From contig JANQPB010000017.1 in NCBI GenBank assembly GCA_028285495.1, positions 62,001 through 126,000 of the forward strand: DNA of 64,000 nt, written 5' to 3'. The notes under the pieces were generated by a model. It did not search any database, was not told the origin of the DNA, and worked only from the letters and a program-made list of their open reading frames with translations. Source of the DNA: Acidimicrobiales bacterium (lineage in GTDB: Bacteria; Actinomycetota; Acidimicrobiia; Acidimicrobiales; SZUA-35). A program made the position numbers and the translations under genes. Below are positions 44,947-53,322 of this stretch, piece by piece. The stretch's first letter is position 1. Every line of letters begins with the position of its first letter.

Positions 44947-46269
44947 TCAGGCCATCTGCAGTTCGGGGAGGAGGAGGGTCAGCAGGAACGTGCCGTAGCG
45001 CTCGCTCCAGCGGTGGTTGCTGGCACGGACCGAGTGCACGTAGTCGACGATCTTCTGCCGGTTGGCCCCGTCGACCGGCCCGGTCTTGAAGTTCCAGAGC
45101 GCCTGGTCGACCGACTCGTCCGGCGAGTAGCGGTACACGATCGGGTTGTAGCGGGTGATCTCGCTCGCATCGGCGATGTCGTTCCGCTTGACCGCGTGAT
45201 AGCGGAGCCGGCTGGCGTGGTTGAGCTTGGCCCACGCCGCGGTCGACGTGACCCAGTACTCGTTCTGGCGCCACCCGCTCACGTTCGGCGGCTTGAACGG
45301 CACCTGGCCGAGGCCCGAGACCGCCCACTCGGGGCGGGCGATGTCGCACGTCGTGCTGGTGAGGCGCATCGTCGCCACCAGCCACTCGACCGGCGACCGG
45401 ACGAGGGCCCAGCGGGCCCGCTCGGACCGGAACTGCGGGTGCAGGAAGATGGCCCGGATGGTGTCGCGGACGTTGAGGCCGACCCGGTAGGTGGCCATGA
45501 TGTCGGTCACCTCGGGGTCGTTCAGCCCGACCGGGTAGGCGAAGAACGACCAGAGCTTGCGGCACATGAACCGGGCGTGGGCCTCCCGGCGCTGCCCGAG
45601 GATGATGTTGATGATGTCGGGCCCGTCCCAGTTGCCGGTCTGACCCATGAAGGTCTTGGTTCCCCAGTCGTGGTCGTCGGCGTCGAAGCGGTAGTTGTCG
45701 TCGTCGTCGACGCCGTGACCGGTCCAGGCCCTGGCCGACTCGGTGACGTCGGCCTCGGAGTAGTGCCCCACCCCGGTGGTGAACAGCTCCATGCACTCAC
45801 GAGCGAAGTTCTCGTTCGGGCGGCCGACCTTGTTGCGGTCGTTGTCGAGGTACCTGATCATGGCCGGGCCGACCGAGATCGTGTGCAGCAGCGTGTGGTA
45901 GCTCCCCATGCCCAGGGTCCGGAAGGCGTGGTTCTGCTCCATGAGGGCCTGGTGCACCGGGACCTTGTCGATCCCGCTGCACAGCACCCCGCTCCAGAAC
46001 AGCGTCACCTTCTCGACGACCGGCGCCTGGTCGACCGGGCGGCGGGCCAGGTCCAGCCAGTAGTGGATCATGTCGACCCAGCGCTCGTAGTAGCTCCGCC
46101 CGTCCGACAGGTCGGGGAACGGCGGCGGCGCCGGGGCCCTGGAGGTGTCGAGCACGAGGTCGACCAGTGCCTCCCAGGTCCAGTGCCTGTAGACCTCGAC
46201 CTCTTCGTGCAGGGCCCCGAATCCTGCACGGCGGAACAGGTGGGCGGCGTCGTCGTATCCGGCGACCAT
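44947..46269 (-). CDS. DUF1800 domain-containing protein
   Basis: The 440-residue protein matches DUF1800 throughout: 'AAHLFRRAGFGA', 'VEKVTLFWSGVLCSG', 'NENFARECMELFTTGVGHYSEADV', 'ARAWTGHGV', 'CRKLWSFFAYP' and 'FKPPNVSGWRQNEYWV'. It is translated just upstream of the DUF1501 gene (1-nt gap), the standard partner. No signal peptide is seen with this start. ATG 46269 has AAAGG 6 nt upstream; ATGs at 46287 and 46335 are alternatives. Function unknown; the pair is commonly found in planctomycetes and acidimicrobia. Confidence 0.88.
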   Translation of the reverse strand: MVAGYDDAAHLFRRAGFGALHEEVEVYRHWTWEALVDLVLDTSRAPAPPPFPDLSDGRSYYERWVDMIHYWLDLARRPVDQAPVVEKVTLFWSGVLCSGIDKVPVHQALMEQNHAFRTLGMGSYHTLLHTISVGPAMIRYLDNDRNKVGRPNENFARECMELFTTGVGHYSEADVTESARAWTGHGVDDDDNYRFDADDHDWGTKTFMGQTGNWDGPDIINIILGQRREAHARFMCRKLWSFFAYPVGLNDPEVTDIMATYRVGLNVRDTIRAIFLHPQFRSERARWALVRSPVEWLVATMRLTSTTCDIARPEWAVSGLGQVPFKPPNVSGWRQNEYWVTSTAAWAKLNHASRLRYHAVKRNDIADASEITRYNPIVYRYSPDESVDQALWNFKTGPVDGANRQKIVDYVHSVRASNHRWSERYGTFLLTLLLPELQMA

Positions 46270-46390
46270 GCTGCACCTTTCGACCATCGTGGCCGAAAGA
46301 TTGAGACCCGTATCCAGGATCGAGATGACCCTCAATTCCGCCAGATCGCGGCCGACGGGAGGCGTGGTCCGCCCGGTCGGCGAGGCCTGG

Positions 46391-46927
46391 TCAGGGCAGG
46401 CAGCCGGTGTGGGCCAGCGCCCGACGGACCACCTTCTCGTGGCCGGGTGACAGCTCGGCCGCGACCGTCGGGCTGACGACCTCGTCCGGGCTCAGCCACA
46501 CGAGATCGAGCGCGTCCTGGGACGGCTCGCAGTCGCCCTCGACCGGCACCACGTAGCCGAGACCGACGGCGTGCTGGCGGGGATCGTAGAACCCGCTGAT
46601 GTCGGGGTTCGGGAAGTACTCGATCACGGTGAACGGTTGGGGCGATGACGGGATCCGGGGGAGGGCCAGGGGGCCGAGGTCCTTCTCGAGGTGGCGGAGC
46701 AGGGCGTCGCGCACCCGCTCGCCGTAGAGGACCCGACCGGCCACGATCTCCCGGTTGGCGGCACCGTCCGGCCCGATCCTCAGCAGCAGCCCGACGTGGG
46801 TGACGACACCGGCCTCGTCGGTCCTGACCGGAACGGCATTCACGTAGACGATCGGCAGCCGGCCCCTGGCCGTCTCCATGTCCTCGGCGGACAGCCAGCT
46901 GCTCTGGGTTTCGGTGAAGTCGGTCAC
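46391..46927 (-). CDS. DUF4916 / NUDIX-like hydrolase
   Basis: The 178-residue actinobacterial protein starts at GTG 46927. It shows 'LPIVYVNAVPVRTDEAGVVTHVGLLLRI', 'REIVAGRVLYGERVRDALLRHLEKDLG' in the place of a NUDIX box, and 'HAVGLGYVVPV'. The canonical GX5EX7REUXEEXGU is degenerate, as is usual for DUF4916. It probably binds or hydrolyses a nucleoside diphosphate derivative, but this is not certain. It lies 46 nt downstream of the selenoprotein arsC-like gene and may be cotranscribed with it. Confidence 0.75.
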   Translation of the reverse strand: MTDFTETQSSWLSAEDMETARGRLPIVYVNAVPVRTDEAGVVTHVGLLLRIGPDGAANREIVAGRVLYGERVRDALLRHLEKDLGPLALPRIPSSPQPFTVIEYFPNPDISGFYDPRQHAVGLGYVVPVEGDCEPSQDALDLVWLSPDEVVSPTVAAELSPGHEKVVRRALAHTGCLP

Positions 46928-46973
46928 GAGAGGTCGATCGGGGCAGGGGACGGGACGGTGGTGCGGAGCGGGA

Positions 46974-47345
46974 TCAGCCGAGGAATTCGGCGATCCGACC
47001 CTTCGGGCGACCGATGATGGCCTTGGAGCCCTTCACGATGACCGGACGCTGCAGCAGCGCCTTCTGCTCGACGAGCAGGTCGACGACGGCCTCGGGATTG
47101 CCGACGTAGTCGTCGGGGTTCAGCTCGAGCTTCTTGAACTTCGAGTCCTTGCGGACGAGATCCTCGACCGGATCCTCGAGGCCGGCGACGATGGCCTCCA
47201 GGGCCGCCCGATCGGGCGGCTCCTTCATGTAGAGAACGGTCTCGTGCTCCACCCCGAGCTCCTCGGCGACCGCCAAGGCGTTCTTGGAGGAGCCTCAATG
47301 GGGGTTGTGGTAGATCGTGACCGTGTCATCGGTTCCGGTGGCCAT
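46974..47345 (-). CDS. arsC: ArsC-family arsenate reductase, selenoprotein (Sec17 encoded by TGA)
   Basis: Reading ATG 47345 through an in-frame TGA at 47297-47295 gives 123 residues. The N-terminus is 'TVTIYHNPH-U-GSSKNALAV': the ArsC active-site loop HNPxC with selenocysteine in place of the catalytic Cys (Cys12 of E. coli ArsC). The rest aligns through the family, with the arsenate-binding Arg set in 'EDLVRKDS', 'LLQRPVIV' and 'IIGRPKGR'. A hairpin of the bacterial SECIS type starts 17 nt after the TGA (listed separately). TATACT (47354-47359, minus strand) ends 8 nt before the ATG. Automated annotation would call a 100-residue protein from an internal start, missing the active site. Alternatives: a true nonsense mutation or sequencing error. 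Confidence 0.85.
47261..47278 (-). promoter_or_regulatory. Bacterial SECIS element
   Basis: Counting from the base after the TGA, nucleotides 17-34 form CCUUGGC-GGUC-GCCGAGG: seven pairs (one U-G) closed by a GGUC loop at 24-27. The apical GGUC and its distance closely resemble E. coli fdhF (GGUC at 19-22), the site bound by SelB. It lies within the coding frame, as bacterial SECIS elements do. Confidence 0.8.
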
Positions 47346-47353
47346 GGACACGG

Positions 47354-47359
47354 AGTATA
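47354..47359 (-). promoter_or_regulatory. -10 box of the arsC-like selenoprotein gene
   Basis: TATACT on the minus strand, 8 nt before the ATG, gives a leaderless start and is the closest match to consensus TATAAT among the start-proximal boxes here. The gene is thus transcribed separately from the aminotransferase that ends at 47366. Confidence 0.6.
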
Positions 47360-47365
47360 TGCGGC

Positions 47366-48541
47366 TCAGGCCGCCATCTCGGCCAGTCGGGCGGCCAGCT
47401 CGTCGAAGTCGGCGACATCGAGGTTGGCGTAGCTGAAGCGGATCCAGCGGTCGTCGCTCGGCGTGAACGCGGTACCGGGGATGGCCAGCACGTCGTGGTC
47501 GAGGACGAGGCGCTTGATCACCTCGGCGGTGGAGAGGTCGGCGAACGGGTGACGGGCCCAGCCGAAGAAGGCGCCGGCGGTGATCAGCTCGAACCCGCCC
47601 GGCCGGCCGGCCATGACCTGCTCGAACCGGTCGAGGGCCCGATTGATCCGGCTGGCCTGCTCGGCCCGCCAGGCCCGGGCGTGCCGGAGGCCGGCGATCG
47701 CCGCCTCCTGGCTGATGCGGGGGGCGCTGATCTGGACGCAGTCGACCAGTTTCATGATCTCGTAGATCAGCTCGGGACCGGCCACGACCGCCCCGACCCG
47801 GTAGCCGGGGATCGCCAGGTCCTTCGAGAAGCTGTGCAGGCTGACGACGGTGTCGGTCCAGGCCGGATCGGTGAAGAGGTCGTGGGGCGGCTCGTCGGAG
47901 GTGCGGAAGTTGCGATAGGTCTCGTCGACGATCAGGGCCAGGTCGTTGGCCCTGGCCAGGTCGGCGAAGGCCCTGATCGTGCCAGGCGGGATCGTGACCC
48001 CGGTCGGGTTGCCGGGGGTGACCAGCACGATGGCCCGGGTGCTCGGCCCGATCAGCTCGGCCGCCCGGTCGGGGCTCGGCACCAGGTCGCCGGGCCCGGC
48101 CGGGTCGGGATCGGGGGCCAGGTACCGGGGCGTCACCCCGTCGAGCTTCAGCCACATGTCGTGGTTGAAGTAGTAGGGGATCGGCAGGATGATCTCGTCG
48201 CCCGGCTCGGCCAGCGCGGACGTGGCCACGCAGAACGCCTGGTTGCACCCGCCGGTCGGCAGCACGTGCTCACCCAGGAGGTCGGCCCGGTAGTCGGCGC
48301 CCAGCTCGGCCGCGAAGGCGTCGTTGAGCTCGGGCAGCCCGGGGGGCGGGGCGTACCGGCCGCCGTCCGGCTCACCGGCGACCTCGGCGATCCGGCGGGC
48401 GATCTCGGGGGCCGTCGGGTAGCTGGGGGCCGCCTGCGAGAGGTCGAGCAGCGGCCGGTCGCCGGTGCGGTGGGCCAGCCAGGCATGGGCCTCGGCGATC
48501 GGGGAGGCGGTCAGCCCGAGGGTGCGGTTGGTCAGGCGCAT
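47366..48541 (-). CDS. PLP-dependent aminotransferase (class I/II)
   Basis: A fold-type I aminotransferase of 391 residues: 'LDLSQAAPSYPTAPEI' N-terminus, 'PTGGCNQAFCV', 'VTPGNPTGVTIP', 'IVDETYRNFR' (PLP-pyridine Asp) and the Schiff-base Lys in 'SLHSFSKDLAIPGYRVG'; the C-terminal Arg in 'RWIRFSYANLD' binds the carboxylate. Amino-acid specificity is not evident. TACAGT (48550-48555, minus strand) ends 8 nt before the ATG. It is followed by an amino-acid ABC importer gene set upstream on the same strand, but with its own promoter. Confidence 0.92.
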   Translation of the reverse strand: MRLTNRTLGLTASPIAEAHAWLAHRTGDRPLLDLSQAAPSYPTAPEIARRIAEVAGEPDGGRYAPPPGLPELNDAFAAELGADYRADLLGEHVLPTGGCNQAFCVATSALAEPGDEIILPIPYYFNHDMWLKLDGVTPRYLAPDPDPAGPGDLVPSPDRAAELIGPSTRAIVLVTPGNPTGVTIPPGTIRAFADLARANDLALIVDETYRNFRTSDEPPHDLFTDPAWTDTVVSLHSFSKDLAIPGYRVGAVVAGPELIYEIMKLVDCVQISAPRISQEAAIAGLRHARAWRAEQASRINRALDRFEQVMAGRPGGFELITAGAFFGWARHPFADLSTAEVIKRLVLDHDVLAIPGTAFTPSDDRWIRFSYANLDVADFDELAARLAEMAA

Positions 48542-48596
48542 CGGAGCCGACTGTAGCCAGCGGTGGCCCGGCCGGTCTCGGCCGTCCGGGGGCGGC

Positions 48597-49352
48597 TCAC
48601 AACCGACCGGCCTCGGAGACTCGGCGCAGGAACTGCCTGGTCCGCTCCTCGGCCGGGTCGCCGAACAGCTGGGCCGGCGGGCCGGCCTCCAGCACCCGGC
48701 CCTTGTCGAGGAAGGCGACGGTGGTGGCGACGTCTCGGGCGAAGCCCATCTCGTGGGTGGCGAGCACCATCGTCAGGCCCTGATCGCTCAACTCCCGGAT
48801 GACGCCGAGCACCTCGCCGACCAGCTCGGGATCGAGCGCGGACGTGACCTCGTCGAGCAGCAGGATCTCGGGTTCGACCATCAGCGCCCGCACGATCGCC
48901 GCCCGCTGGTTCTGGCCGCCGCTCATCTTGTTGGGGAAGTCGTCGGCCTTGTCGCCGAGGCCGAACCGGGCCAGCAGCTCCCTGGCCCGGCTCTCGGCCG
49001 CCGCCCGGTCGACGCCGTGGGCCCGGCGGGGCCCGAGGGTCACGTTGTCGAGCACGTTCAGGTGGGGGAACAGGTTGAACGACTGGAACACGATCCCGAT
49101 CCGGCGGCGCACCTCGTTGGCCTCGACCCGGCCGGCGGAGGGGCCTGCGATGGCCACCCCGTCGAGGGCGATCGTGCCGGCGTCGATCGGGTCGAGCAGG
49201 TCGATGCAGCGCAGGATCGTCGACTTGCCACAGCCGCTCGGACCGATCAGGCACACCACCTCGTGCTCGCCGACCCGGAGGTCGAGCCCGTTGAGGACCC
49301 GCTTGTCGCCGAACGACTTCTCGACCCCGTCGAGCTCCAGCTTCACCGCCAT
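48597..49352 (-). CDS. Polar amino-acid ABC transporter ATP-binding protein
   Basis: The 251-residue GlnQ/HisP-type ATPase has Walker A 'GPSGCGKS' (37-44), Q-loop 'GIVFQSFNLFPH', signature 'KMSGGQNQR', Walker B 'ILLLDEVTSALDP' and H-loop 'VLATHEMGFARDV'. The signature 'SGGQNQR' has Asn where most have Gln. It powers uptake with the permease and lipoprotein genes directly upstream (13-nt and 6-nt gaps), in order binding protein, permease, ATPase. Confidence 0.92.
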   Translation of the reverse strand: MAVKLELDGVEKSFGDKRVLNGLDLRVGEHEVVCLIGPSGCGKSTILRCIDLLDPIDAGTIALDGVAIAGPSAGRVEANEVRRRIGIVFQSFNLFPHLNVLDNVTLGPRRAHGVDRAAAESRARELLARFGLGDKADDFPNKMSGGQNQRAAIVRALMVEPEILLLDEVTSALDPELVGEVLGVIRELSDQGLTMVLATHEMGFARDVATTVAFLDKGRVLEAGPPAQLFGDPAEERTRQFLRRVSEAGRL

Positions 49353-49365
49353 CGCGCCATCACCA

Positions 49366-50205
49366 TCAGGTCACCGCCTGGGCCCGCTGCTCGCGGTCTC
49401 GGGCCGTGTACCAGTCGACCACCCGGGTCAGCGGCACGCTGATGGCCAGGAACAGCACGGTGGCCACCACGAACGGGGTGTAGTTGAACGAGCGGGCGGT
49501 GATGATCTCGGCCTCCCGCAGGGCCTCCCGGACGCCGAGCACCGACACGAGGGCGACGTCCTTCTGGAGCGACACGACCGTGTTCATCAGCGCCGGCACC
49601 ACGTTGCGGATGGCCTGGGGCAGGATGGCGTAGCGGAGGGCCTGGGTCTGGGTGAGGCCGAGGGCTCTGGCCGAAGCCCGCTGGCTCTCGGGCACGGCGT
49701 CGATGCCCGACCGGTAGATCTCGGCGGTGTAGGCCGAGTACGACAGCGTGAGCGCCACGAGGCCCCAGAACCAGGCGGAACGGGGCAACCCGGCGATGTC
49801 GAGCGCCGGCAGCCCGAACCCGAGCAGCAGGATCAGCAGGATCAGGGGGATGCCGCGGAAGACGTCGGTGTAGACGACGGCGACCGCCCGCAGCGGGAAG
49901 AACCCCGGTCCGCGGAGGCTCCGCATCACCGCGATGACCAGCGCCACGATCGGGATCGTGATCATCGAGACGGCGAAGAGCTGGATGTTGACCCAGAACC
50001 CACCGAGCACGTCCGGCAGCGCGTCGATGAAGTCGCTCAGCGAGAAGAACTGCTCCTGGACCTTCGGCCAGTTGGGGCTGGACAGGATGAGGTAGGCGGC
50101 GACGGCGACGAACGTCACCGTCGAGGCGGTGGCGATCGCCGCCGATCGGGCCCCCTCCTCACCGAGGACGCCTCGGCGGCCCCCCGGCGCCGGCCCGTCT
50201 GGCAC
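49366..50205 (-). CDS. Polar amino-acid ABC transporter permease
   Basis: The 279-residue HisM/GlnP-type permease has about six membrane helices, the family N-terminal 'LGGFWVNIQLFAVSMI' and the EAA loop 'SARALGLTQTQALRYAILPQAIRNVVPAL' that docks on the ATPase. 'DVFRGIPLILLILLLGFGLP' is the conserved membrane motif. It lies between the binding protein and ATPase genes of the same operon. Confidence 0.92.
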   Translation of the reverse strand: MPDGPAPGGRRGVLGEEGARSAAIATASTVTFVAVAAYLILSSPNWPKVQEQFFSLSDFIDALPDVLGGFWVNIQLFAVSMITIPIVALVIAVMRSLRGPGFFPLRAVAVVYTDVFRGIPLILLILLLGFGLPALDIAGLPRSAWFWGLVALTLSYSAYTAEIYRSGIDAVPESQRASARALGLTQTQALRYAILPQAIRNVVPALMNTVVSLQKDVALVSVLGVREALREAEIITARSFNYTPFVVATVLFLAISVPLTRVVDWYTARDREQRAQAVT

Positions 50206-50211
50206 GGGCGG

Positions 50212-51057
50212 CTAGTTGCCCAGGGTGGGTATCGACCCGCCCTGGTTGAGCCATTCGTCCTCGAGCGCCTCGATGGTGCCGGCGTCGCGCAGCGACTGGA
50301 GGGCCTCGTCGACGCAGGCGACCAGCGCGCTCCCGTCGGTGAACAGCATGCCGAGCTCCTCGGGGCTGTCGCCGACCCGGGGCAGGACCCCGATGATCGA
50401 GGCGTCGGTGATCTCGACCGCCGTGATGAAGTACGCGGTGGGGAGGTCGAGGACGAGTCCGTCGATCTGGCCGGCGTCGAATGCGGCCTTGGCGTCGACG
50501 TTGTCGTCGTAGACCGCGGCCTCGTTGTCCGGCTCGATCACGTTGTCGATGTAGTCGAGGCTGGTGGTGCCGATGGCGGCGCCGAGGCGAAGGCCCTTGA
50601 GGTCGGCGATCGTGCCGGCGCTGGCCGCCGGCGAGTCGGCTGGACCGATGATCGCCTGCTCGACCTGGTAGTACCCGGTCGAGAAGTCGACCACCTCGTC
50701 GCGCTCAGCGGTGATCGAGTACTGCTGGATGTTGAAGTCGTAGTCCTTCTCGCCGAGGGCGATCGCCTCGTCGAACCCGGTGCGGACCCACTCGACCGAC
50801 TCGACGCCCAGCTCGTCGGCCAGGGCGTACACGAGGGCGCTCTCGAAGCCCATCTCGTTCGTCGGGTCGTCGTCCTCCATCCACGGCGGGAACACCGGCT
50901 CGCCGGTGGCCACCGTCAGCGTGCCGTCGGCGACCGTCGGCAACGGGTCACACCCGGCGCCGTCGCCGGAACCGGCCTCCGTCGACTCGTCGTCGCCGCA
51001 GGCTGCGGCCAGCAACGACAGCACCATCAAGACACAGAACCATGTTCGTCTACCCAT
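50212..51057 (-). CDS. Amino-acid ABC transporter substrate-binding lipoprotein
   Basis: The 281-residue family-3 solute-binding protein has a lipoprotein signal (lipobox LAAAC, Cys20) and the mature motifs 'GTLTVATGEPVFPPWMEDDD', 'MGFESALVYALADELGVESVEWV' and 'GLRLGAAIGTTSLDYID'. It captures a polar amino acid outside the membrane and heads the importer operon. TAGGCT (minus strand) ends 7 nt before ATG 51057. Ligand not predictable; the acidic 'WMEDDDPTNE' loop may matter. Confidence 0.9.
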   Translation of the reverse strand: MGRRTWFCVLMVLSLLAAACGDDESTEAGSGDGAGCDPLPTVADGTLTVATGEPVFPPWMEDDDPTNEMGFESALVYALADELGVESVEWVRTGFDEAIALGEKDYDFNIQQYSITAERDEVVDFSTGYYQVEQAIIGPADSPAASAGTIADLKGLRLGAAIGTTSLDYIDNVIEPDNEAAVYDDNVDAKAAFDAGQIDGLVLDLPTAYFITAVEITDASIIGVLPRVGDSPEELGMLFTDGSALVACVDEALQSLRDAGTIEALEDEWLNQGGSIPTLGN

Positions 51058-51133
51058 GCCGGGCAGCCTACTGGCTCGTGGTGACGCCGCCGGCCGGTCG
51101 CCTCGTCGGCCGAGCGGCCCGGCCGTGGGATGT

Positions 51134-51577
51134 CTAGGCCCCGGCCGGTTCGGTGACGAAGATCGGGATCTCCCGATCGGTCTTGGCCTGGTACTCGGCG
51201 TAGTTGGGGAACACGCTGACGCCCCGGTCGAACCACTGGGTGCGCTCATCGCCGGACACGAGCCGGCAGGTCGTCCCGAACGGCTCGGGCCCGTCCTGGA
51301 TCATCACCTCGTCGTCGGCCATCAGGTTGTGGTACCAGCCCGGGTTCTCGGGCGCCCCACCCTTCGAGGCGATCAGCGCGTAGCGGCCCTCGTGCTCGAC
51401 CCGCATCAGTGCGATCTTGCGGACCTTGCCCGACTTGTGGCCCCGCATCGTGACGATGATGATCGGGATGCCGGTGTCACGCAGGGTGTTGGCCTCGGTG
51501 CCACCGGACCGCTCGTAGGTCTCGATCTGGTCCCGGACCCAGTCCCAGGTGCTCGGTTCGTACTCGCCGTCGATCAT
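51134..51577 (-). CDS. F420H2-dependent nitroreductase family protein (Ddn-like)
   Basis: The 147-residue split-barrel protein matches the deazaflavin-dependent nitroreductase group (DUF385): 'WVRDQIETYERSGG', 'IIIVTMRGHKSGKVRKIALMRVEHEGRYALIASKGGAPENPGWYHNLMAD', the F420-binding Lys/Arg and 'PxWYHNL' core. It reduces quinones or nitro compounds with F420H2 in mycobacteria. TACAGT (51585-51590, minus strand) ends 7 nt before ATG 51577. Confidence 0.92.
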   Translation of the reverse strand: MIDGEYEPSTWDWVRDQIETYERSGGTEANTLRDTGIPIIIVTMRGHKSGKVRKIALMRVEHEGRYALIASKGGAPENPGWYHNLMADDEVMIQDGPEPFGTTCRLVSGDERTQWFDRGVSVFPNYAEYQAKTDREIPIFVTEPAGA

Positions 51578-51611
51578 GGGCCCGACTGTAGCTCCGGGCG
51601 ACCGGCCGCAA

Positions 51612-52604
51612 CTAGAACAGCGTGTCCTGGACGAGCAACTCGTCCGGTTCGACGTCGCCGAGCTCCAGTTCACGACCCCAGAGCCGCCCGAGGTCGTCGA
51701 CGAACACGTCGTTCGCATCCGCCCCGACGCCCCCCGGCCGCGACAGCGCCGCCACCCGACCGCACATCGCCTCGATCCGGAGGTGGTGGGCGCCGGCGTC
51801 GATCGGGCTCGGGTAGCGGAGCGGCCGCCGCCACCAGGTCTCGCCGGCCCCGGGGTTGGTCCAGGGCTCGGCGGTTGCGGTGGCGGGTCCGACGTCCCGG
51901 CCGCCGGCGCTGTCGAGCAACTCGTGCACCGCCTTCGTCGCCTCGGCCAGGGCCCGGTCGAGGTCGCCGTCCGGCCGAGGGGCGACCATCCCCTTCAGCT
52001 TGCGGGAGGTGGCGACGGCCTGGGGCAGGCCGAGGTCGCTGGTGACCAGGTCTTCCAGGCGTCTGACGGCGAACCCGTCGGCCACCTCGGCCACCTCGAT
52101 CGCCCGCCAGGCCCCCTGCTCGGCCAGCCGGACGTGGCGCCGGGTCCCCGTCGACGTGCCGATCTTCAACGAGCCGTCGCGGAAGGCGGCGACGTAGAGC
52201 ACGTTGGCCCGCCGGAGGTGTCGGAGCACCGCCGGGTCGAGCTCGTTGCGTGGCCTGGTGTGGGCGTGGTGCAGGTCGGCCGCGAACTGGGCGTCGGCGA
52301 CGGCGCACCGTACGCAGGTCGCCTGACCCTCCTGCGGCCGGTTGTCGCAGTCGAGGTACTCGCCGTCGTTGCGCTTGGGGGAGTGGTGGCCGAGGCAGTG
52401 CCGGGGTTGGTCGTCGGGGACCCGGTAGCGGAGCTCGAGGCCGACGGCCGGCACCAGCATCGACGGGCGACCCGGTCGGCGCAGCCGGACGCGGCATCCG
52501 GTCTCGTCCCAGACCGAGCCGAGCAGCACGAGCGGCCCGTCGCTCGGCACGGCGGCGTGTGTGTCGGCGTTCGTGTGGTCGTCGGTCCGGTTGCTGGTGG
52601 TCAC
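51612..52604 (-). CDS. DUF2797 family protein (GIY-YIG-like)
   Basis: The 330-residue protein carries the DUF2797 core: Cys/His ligands 'CLGHHSPKRNDGEYLDC' and 'CVRCAVADAQF', then 'NVLYVAAFRDGSLKIGTST', the GIY-YIG-like strand-loop. Function is unknown; a nuclease or RNA-binding role is inferred from the fold only. GTG 52604 has GAGGA 6 nt upstream. A longer in-frame start at 52722 would run into the divergent gene's promoter and is unlikely. Confidence 0.78.
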   Translation of the reverse strand: MTTSNRTDDHTNADTHAAVPSDGPLVLLGSVWDETGCRVRLRRPGRPSMLVPAVGLELRYRVPDDQPRHCLGHHSPKRNDGEYLDCDNRPQEGQATCVRCAVADAQFAADLHHAHTRPRNELDPAVLRHLRRANVLYVAAFRDGSLKIGTSTGTRRHVRLAEQGAWRAIEVAEVADGFAVRRLEDLVTSDLGLPQAVATSRKLKGMVAPRPDGDLDRALAEATKAVHELLDSAGGRDVGPATATAEPWTNPGAGETWWRRPLRYPSPIDAGAHHLRIEAMCGRVAALSRPGGVGADANDVFVDDLGRLWGRELELGDVEPDELLVQDTLF

Positions 52605-52758
52605 CGCTCGTCCTCGTGCCGGCCGGAGCCTCCGGCCGGCGGCCGGACCGCCCCGGAGGAGTGCAGCCGATGGTAGGTCCCGGCGCGCCCGTCTGCTCCG
52701 GCCCGGCGCAGCGTCGTCCCACTCCGACCTGCCCCGGTACCGCGGATAGTGTGGGGCC

Positions 52759-53322
52759 ATGGCCGAGCCCCCGTCCGATGCCGCGACCGACGACCAGCCG
52801 GTCGACCGCGCCCAGATCGGGGCCCGGATGCGGGCCAACGCCGCCGGCTTCCGGGCTGCGCTGCAGCGAGGCGAGGTCAGGTCGAGACGCCCGCCGGCGA
52901 CGACCGACGACCCGACGCCGTGGTCGGCGATGGAACGGGCGACCCAGGCGGCCGACGTGTACGAGGCCGCCGACGAGCGGCTGAACCGCATGCTCAAGAA
53001 GAAGAACCCGACGTTCGCCGGGTGGAACCGCGACCGGGCCGCGGTCGAGGGGCGGTACGCGGCGGACGACGTCGACAGGCTGGCGTACCGGCTCGCCAGC
53101 GCGGCCGGCAAGGTGGCCGACCTCGTCGACAAGGTGCGGGCCGATCGTTGGGATCGCCCCGGCGCCCGGATCGACGGCGTCGCCTTCACGGTCGAGAGCT
53201 ACGCCGTCGACGTGCTGGCCGAGGTCACCGACCAGCTGGACCGCGTCGACGCGGGCTACCGGGCCATCGCCGACCAGGTCCGCGAGGACGCCAAGCGGGC
53301 GGCCTCGGGTTCCGACGGGTGA
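52759..53322 (+). CDS. DinB-like helical protein, unknown function
   Basis: The 187-residue, all-helical protein contains 'DRWDRPGARIDGVAFTVESYAVDVLAEVTDQLDRV', the end of a DinB/YfiT-like four-helix bundle, but the metal-binding His triad is not complete. Its N-terminal about 60 residues are charged and unlike known families. TAGTGT (52747-52752) ends 6 nt before the ATG. It overlaps the M20 hydrolase gene by GTGA, so the two are coupled. Confidence 0.6.
   Translation: MAEPPSDAATDDQPVDRAQIGARMRANAAGFRAALQRGEVRSRRPPATTDDPTPWSAMERATQAADVYEAADERLNRMLKKKNPTFAGWNRDRAAVEGRYAADDVDRLAYRLASAAGKVADLVDKVRADRWDRPGARIDGVAFTVESYAVDVLAEVTDQLDRVDAGYRAIADQVREDAKRAASGSDG

Noticed and set aside
46974..47276. 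A 100-residue protein starting downstream of the TGA as the real gene
   Set aside because: It would lack the first strand and catalytic residue of ArsC, while the sequence before the TGA encodes exactly those in the same frame.
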